In this document: piece by piece, positions 61,329 to 64,000 of the stretch
Layout of the letters: the number at the start of each line of letters is the position of its first letter
Numbering within the stretch: the stretch's first letter is position 1
NCBI GenBank assembly: GCA_026702745.1
Contig: JAPPBT010000065.1
Coordinates: 62,001-126,000 of the forward strand
Direction of reading: 5' to 3'
DNA length: 64,000 bases
From: Gemmatimonadota bacterium
GTDB lineage: Bacteria > JAAXHH01
Position numbers and translations under genes: made by a program
Notes under the pieces: model-generated
What the model saw: only the letters and a program-made list of their open reading frames with translations
Told to the model about the DNA's origin: nothing
Database searches by the model: none

Positions 61329-64000
61329 TCAGTAAGAACCTAAGAATCTCAACGCAGCATCTCTAACGTCTCCATTCTCATCATCTTTTCGTTGAATTGC
61401 GAGACTCACTGCCAATGGTTTCTCCATGTTTGGATGAGACAGTATTTGGATTGCTATCTTTCTGTATTCAGGATCGTTATCATCAAGAAGACCACACAAT
61501 TTAGTTAAATGTTCTTGTGAATATGGGATATCTGCATCCATAAGTTGCAGACATTGAAATGGGGAGAGTCTTTTTTCAGATATTTTTACCACCAATCTAT
61601 CCCTGGCATCTTCAGATTCGTAAGAGCGCTTGATCAAATCTTGCATGGCGTTCTTTGATACATCGGACCTGGCATCTTTGGTTAATTCAATAAGTTCGTC
61701 AAATCCCCAAACACCATAGTGAATTAAAGTTTCGCAAAGTATATCTCGCGGACTTTCTGGTACCGTACCACCCTTTTTGGGATATGGTTGTTCATTTACG
61801 GACCAGTGGTTAAATGCTTTTCTAAGGAGTTCCAATAGCCAGCCATTGGAACTGGAATTACTGGTACAACACCATTTAGCAGTAGACTTGGCTATTTTCA
61901 CTGAAGACGAGAAAAGTCCCGACATTACTATATCTTTATGGGAGTGCGCAACCGGAAACTTGACTTCGGCAAGTTTCTCATATAGGTACTGAGTGCCGAG
62001 TTTTTGGGGAGACTTGAGAGTTGTCACTATTAGGTTGTGCCCTATTCCGTTTGGAAGTTGACATGCCAATTCTGCTGCAATGTAAAGCGTTCTACCCTGC
62101 CCATTTTGAAATGTGCGTTTGCATACATTTAATTTATCAGTGTCCGGTAAACGCTCGTTAAGCAAATTCGCTGCAAGGATAGCCACCCACTGAGAGGGAT
62201 GGCTTAGGAGTTCTTCAAGTGTTTTGTTGTTAAATTCTACTGTCTGAGCTCGATCCCAGTCGACTTCACAAGGATCGACTTTTGGCATAGCTACTATTAC
62301 GCGTAAAGTTTCATCGAAGCCATCCACAGTGCGGTTGCTCCTGTTAAAGCCTCGTACCTCCTGCGCAAGGCGTTCTAACGAAAGACCGAAAACTTCCGCT
62401 GCTTTACGAAGCAATTCTTGTACTTGAGAATACTCACTAACGGCCTCCCAGACAAACGCATCATCTGCTGGTATTTTCATTATGTATGCTAACTGTAACA
62501 ATGCACCAAGGTGCTTCATACCAGTGGTTGGTGGTGTTGACAAGTCCTCATTTAAAAATGCACCAGCCAGTACTTCATGGAACAGGACTTGGTTTCCCGC
62601 ATAGTAACTGTTAAATCGCAAGTTACTGACATCGTAATCTTTAAAATGTCCCGCCAATAGATCAGACATTAAATCTGATCGACCAATCTTTGACAATAAG
62701 TCCTTAAGTCGAAATATGAAGTCGTGTGAAGCTAGATTTCTCAACCTTAAAACGGCGGATACTAGTTCATTTTGTTTCGCTTCAGGCAGGTTTTCGAGAG
62801 TGATTTCTATCGCATTACTCAAAAAGTGTTCAAAAACTCTTTTGTCTGGTGATTCCTTTAAAATCCAGTCTACGAATTCAGTGACGGCTGGGTTAAAAAC
62901 CGGATCCATGAAGATGTTACTGTCTTTTTCGCGAGTTATGTAATAGGAGATGGTTTTTTCCAGTTCAACCCGATCCAATTCGTCTCGAAAGTGACAAACA
63001 AGAATCGACCAACCTATTAACTTAGACCATTCTGGTGTTCCGGTAAGGAGCTTTCTTGCATGTTCAGAGACTTCGTTCAGCTTGCTCAAATCGTGTTCGA
63101 CTAAACACAATCCAACCGTGTAAGCCTTTCGGCGTTCTTCGGATTTTACAACTGCAAACACTTGGTCCCAAAAAAAGGTAAGTTTAACGGGGTCTATGCT
63201 GGTTGTGTTTAGGACTAAGGCCTGTAATACGGTGTTGATCAGATGGCGTTTCGGGTCACCGAATTTAAATTTCTCAATTGCTGTTTCGGCAACCAATGCT
63301 GCAACTGAAGTTTGAGTCGCAAAATAAAGGGTTTCTTCCAATTCTGCATTGTCAAGCTCGGACTCAATCAATTGTCGGGCATTGTCACTACCGATCGTTT
63401 CTAGAAACCGTGCGGCTGCAAATTCACCACATGATTTATGAGTGAATGCAATCAGTTCATGTTCACCATGGCGTAGCCTTTCGATGATCCCTGCTTTCTC
63501 CCAATAGAGAATTGATTCTTCTGTATCCGCCACAGATTCCAGATCTGATTTGCTGGTTACGAGTGCAATTTGCTCAGCACAAAGTGATTCAGTTTCCTGT
63601 GACGTCCTGAAAGGAGAAGTAGTAACCAACCAGCCCAAGTGGTTTAAAACTCTGTAGCGAATTGATCTTGGTACTTTGGCTGCATCGGATTTACGAGGAT
63701 CCAAGTTTTCGTCGATCAGTTTAATAACCCGTTTGTAAAGATCTATTTTTGATTTTCCGATTTCGTATCCTTTAAGAATCAGTGCTGCTGCAAAGGCACA
63801 AAGAAGTGGATTCGTAAATACCGTTTTGATCCCTTCAACCATTTCTAAGTTAGAATCGATAACGGTTTGTAAATCGTTACTGTCATTTGAAACTTCAGCA
63901 GAAATACCTAAACAGATTTTACTTAAGTGATCCTTTGTGTTTTCTGACTTGAGTGGCCTAATGTGGTAATGGCGCCAGTGTCTTAATTCATTTGAGTAGT
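61329..64000 (-). CDS. NACHT/STAND-type NTPase with HEAT-like repeats (partial, N terminus outside window)
   Basis: The frame is open from the right edge to a stop at 61329, giving 889 visible residues with the N terminus missing. The first ~190 residues resemble the end of a NACHT module: IKTVFTNPLLCAFAAALILKGYEI, IDLYKRVIKLIDEN, a winged-helix-like part, and AFTHKSCGEFAAARFLETI, a signature seen in many NACHT proteins. The remaining ~700 residues are helical and leucine-rich with HEAT-like repeats, clearest near the C terminus (DDNDPEYRKIAIQILSHPN; DDENGDVRDAALRFLGSY). The Walker A and B motifs must lie beyond the edge. The gene is much richer in A+T than its neighbours, which suggests recent transfer. 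Bacterial NACHT proteins include anti-phage systems; this role is inferred. Confidence 0.75.
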   Translation of the reverse strand, partial: YSNELRHWRHYHIRPLKSENTKDHLSKICLGISAEVSNDSNDLQTVIDSNLEMVEGIKTVFTNPLLCAFAAALILKGYEIGKSKIDLYKRVIKLIDENLDPRKSDAAKVPRSIRYRVLNHLGWLVTTSPFRTSQETESLCAEQIALVTSKSDLESVADTEESILYWEKAGIIERLRHGEHELIAFTHKSCGEFAAARFLETIGSDNARQLIESELDNAELEETLYFATQTSVAALVAETAIEKFKFGDPKRHLINTVLQALVLNTTSIDPVKLTFFWDQVFAVVKSEERRKAYTVGLCLVEHDLSKLNEVSEHARKLLTGTPEWSKLIGWSILVCHFRDELDRVELEKTISYYITREKDSNIFMDPVFNPAVTEFVDWILKESPDKRVFEHFLSNAIEITLENLPEAKQNELVSAVLRLRNLASHDFIFRLKDLLSKIGRSDLMSDLLAGHFKDYDVSNLRFNSYYAGNQVLFHEVLAGAFLNEDLSTPPTTGMKHLGALLQLAYIMKIPADDAFVWEAVSEYSQVQELLRKAAEVFGLSLERLAQEVRGFNRSNRTVDGFDETLRVIVAMPKVDPCEVDWDRAQTVEFNNKTLEELLSHPSQWVAILAANLLNERLPDTDKLNVCKRTFQNGQGRTLYIAAELACQLPNGIGHNLIVTTLKSPQKLGTQYLYEKLAEVKFPVAHSHKDIVMSGLFSSSVKIAKSTAKWCCTSNSSSNGWLLELLRKAFNHWSVNEQPYPKKGGTVPESPRDILCETLIHYGVWGFDELIELTKDARSDVSKNAMQDLIKRSYESEDARDRLVVKISEKRLSPFQCLQLMDADIPYSQEHLTKLCGLLDDNDPEYRKIAIQILSHPNMEKPLAVSLAIQRKDDENGDVRDAALRFLGSY

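Overview
This is a GC-rich bacterial chromosome segment, densely coded on both strands, with AT-rich sequence only at its right end. No rRNA, tRNA, CRISPR array, insertion sequence or replication origin was recognised. The gene mix resembles uncultured marine or soil lineages such as Candidatus Latescibacterota or relatives: two phytanoyl-CoA-dioxygenase-like proteins, a creatininase-family hydrolase, an MlrC/M81 metallopeptidase, CBM9-like proteins, a DUF3187 barrel and a DUF2723 membrane protein. That placement is inferred from gene content, not from a marker gene. At least nine promoters fit a housekeeping sigma factor closely (TTGACA or TTGACG, 17-18 bp, an AT-rich -10).

Layout. 1-5.8 kb: the start of a solute-binding protein (cut by the left edge), a PLP aminotransferase, a small membrane protein, a P-loop kinase-like protein, a creatininase-family protein, a PhyH-family oxygenase and a GNAT acetyltransferase. 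5.9-11.9 kb (minus): leuC-leuD followed by a GAF-rich histidine kinase and a receiver/PP2C phosphatase. 12.3-18.3 kb (plus): a DUF512 radical-SAM-like protein, der, a MerR-type regulator and a secreted M1 peptidase, from a near-consensus promoter. 18.7-23.9 kb (minus): HU, a second PhyH-family protein, MlrC-like, msrA, and an amidohydrolase coupled to a small membrane protein. 24.0-27.3 kb: a sodium-pumping decarboxylase gamma-beta-alpha set. 27.3-29.8 kb: DUF3187 and a TolB-like propeller. 29.8-35.3 kb: ilvE divergent from ribD-ribE-ribBA-ribH-nusB. 35.3-42.3 kb: a phosphoesterase, a DUF2723/TPR membrane protein and three glycosyltransferases. 42.4-43.9 kb (minus): yggT-tsaB-rimI. 44.2-47.1 kb: an Ldh-family dehydrogenase and a protein with two CBM9-like domains. 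47.2-52.9 kb (minus): a Tat-exported three-subunit molybdenum hydroxylase with a structured leader, a 69-residue cysteine protein and a class I fumarase. 53.3-55.9 kb: an SGNH hydrolase, an alkyltransferase, a CBM9-like protein and a VOC protein. 56.1-61.3 kb: cobalamin-dependent metH, divergent from a Tat-signal aminotransferase. 61.3-64.0 kb: an AT-rich NACHT/STAND-type protein running off the right edge.

How it works together. Most of the window is core metabolism (leucine, branched-chain, riboflavin and methionine synthesis; fumarase; decarboxylase pump), informational genes (der, nusB, tsaB, rimI, HU) and cell-surface or small-molecule catabolic genes. The strongest candidate for an accessory or defence system is the AT-rich NACHT/HEAT-like gene at the right edge, whose N-terminal and NTPase portions lie outside the window. 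Other points of interest are the structured leader of the molybdenum hydroxylase operon, a low-complexity insertion in riboflavin synthase, an unusual metH start, a perfect palindrome before a PhyH gene, and recurrent 12-20 bp tandem duplications at gene edges.
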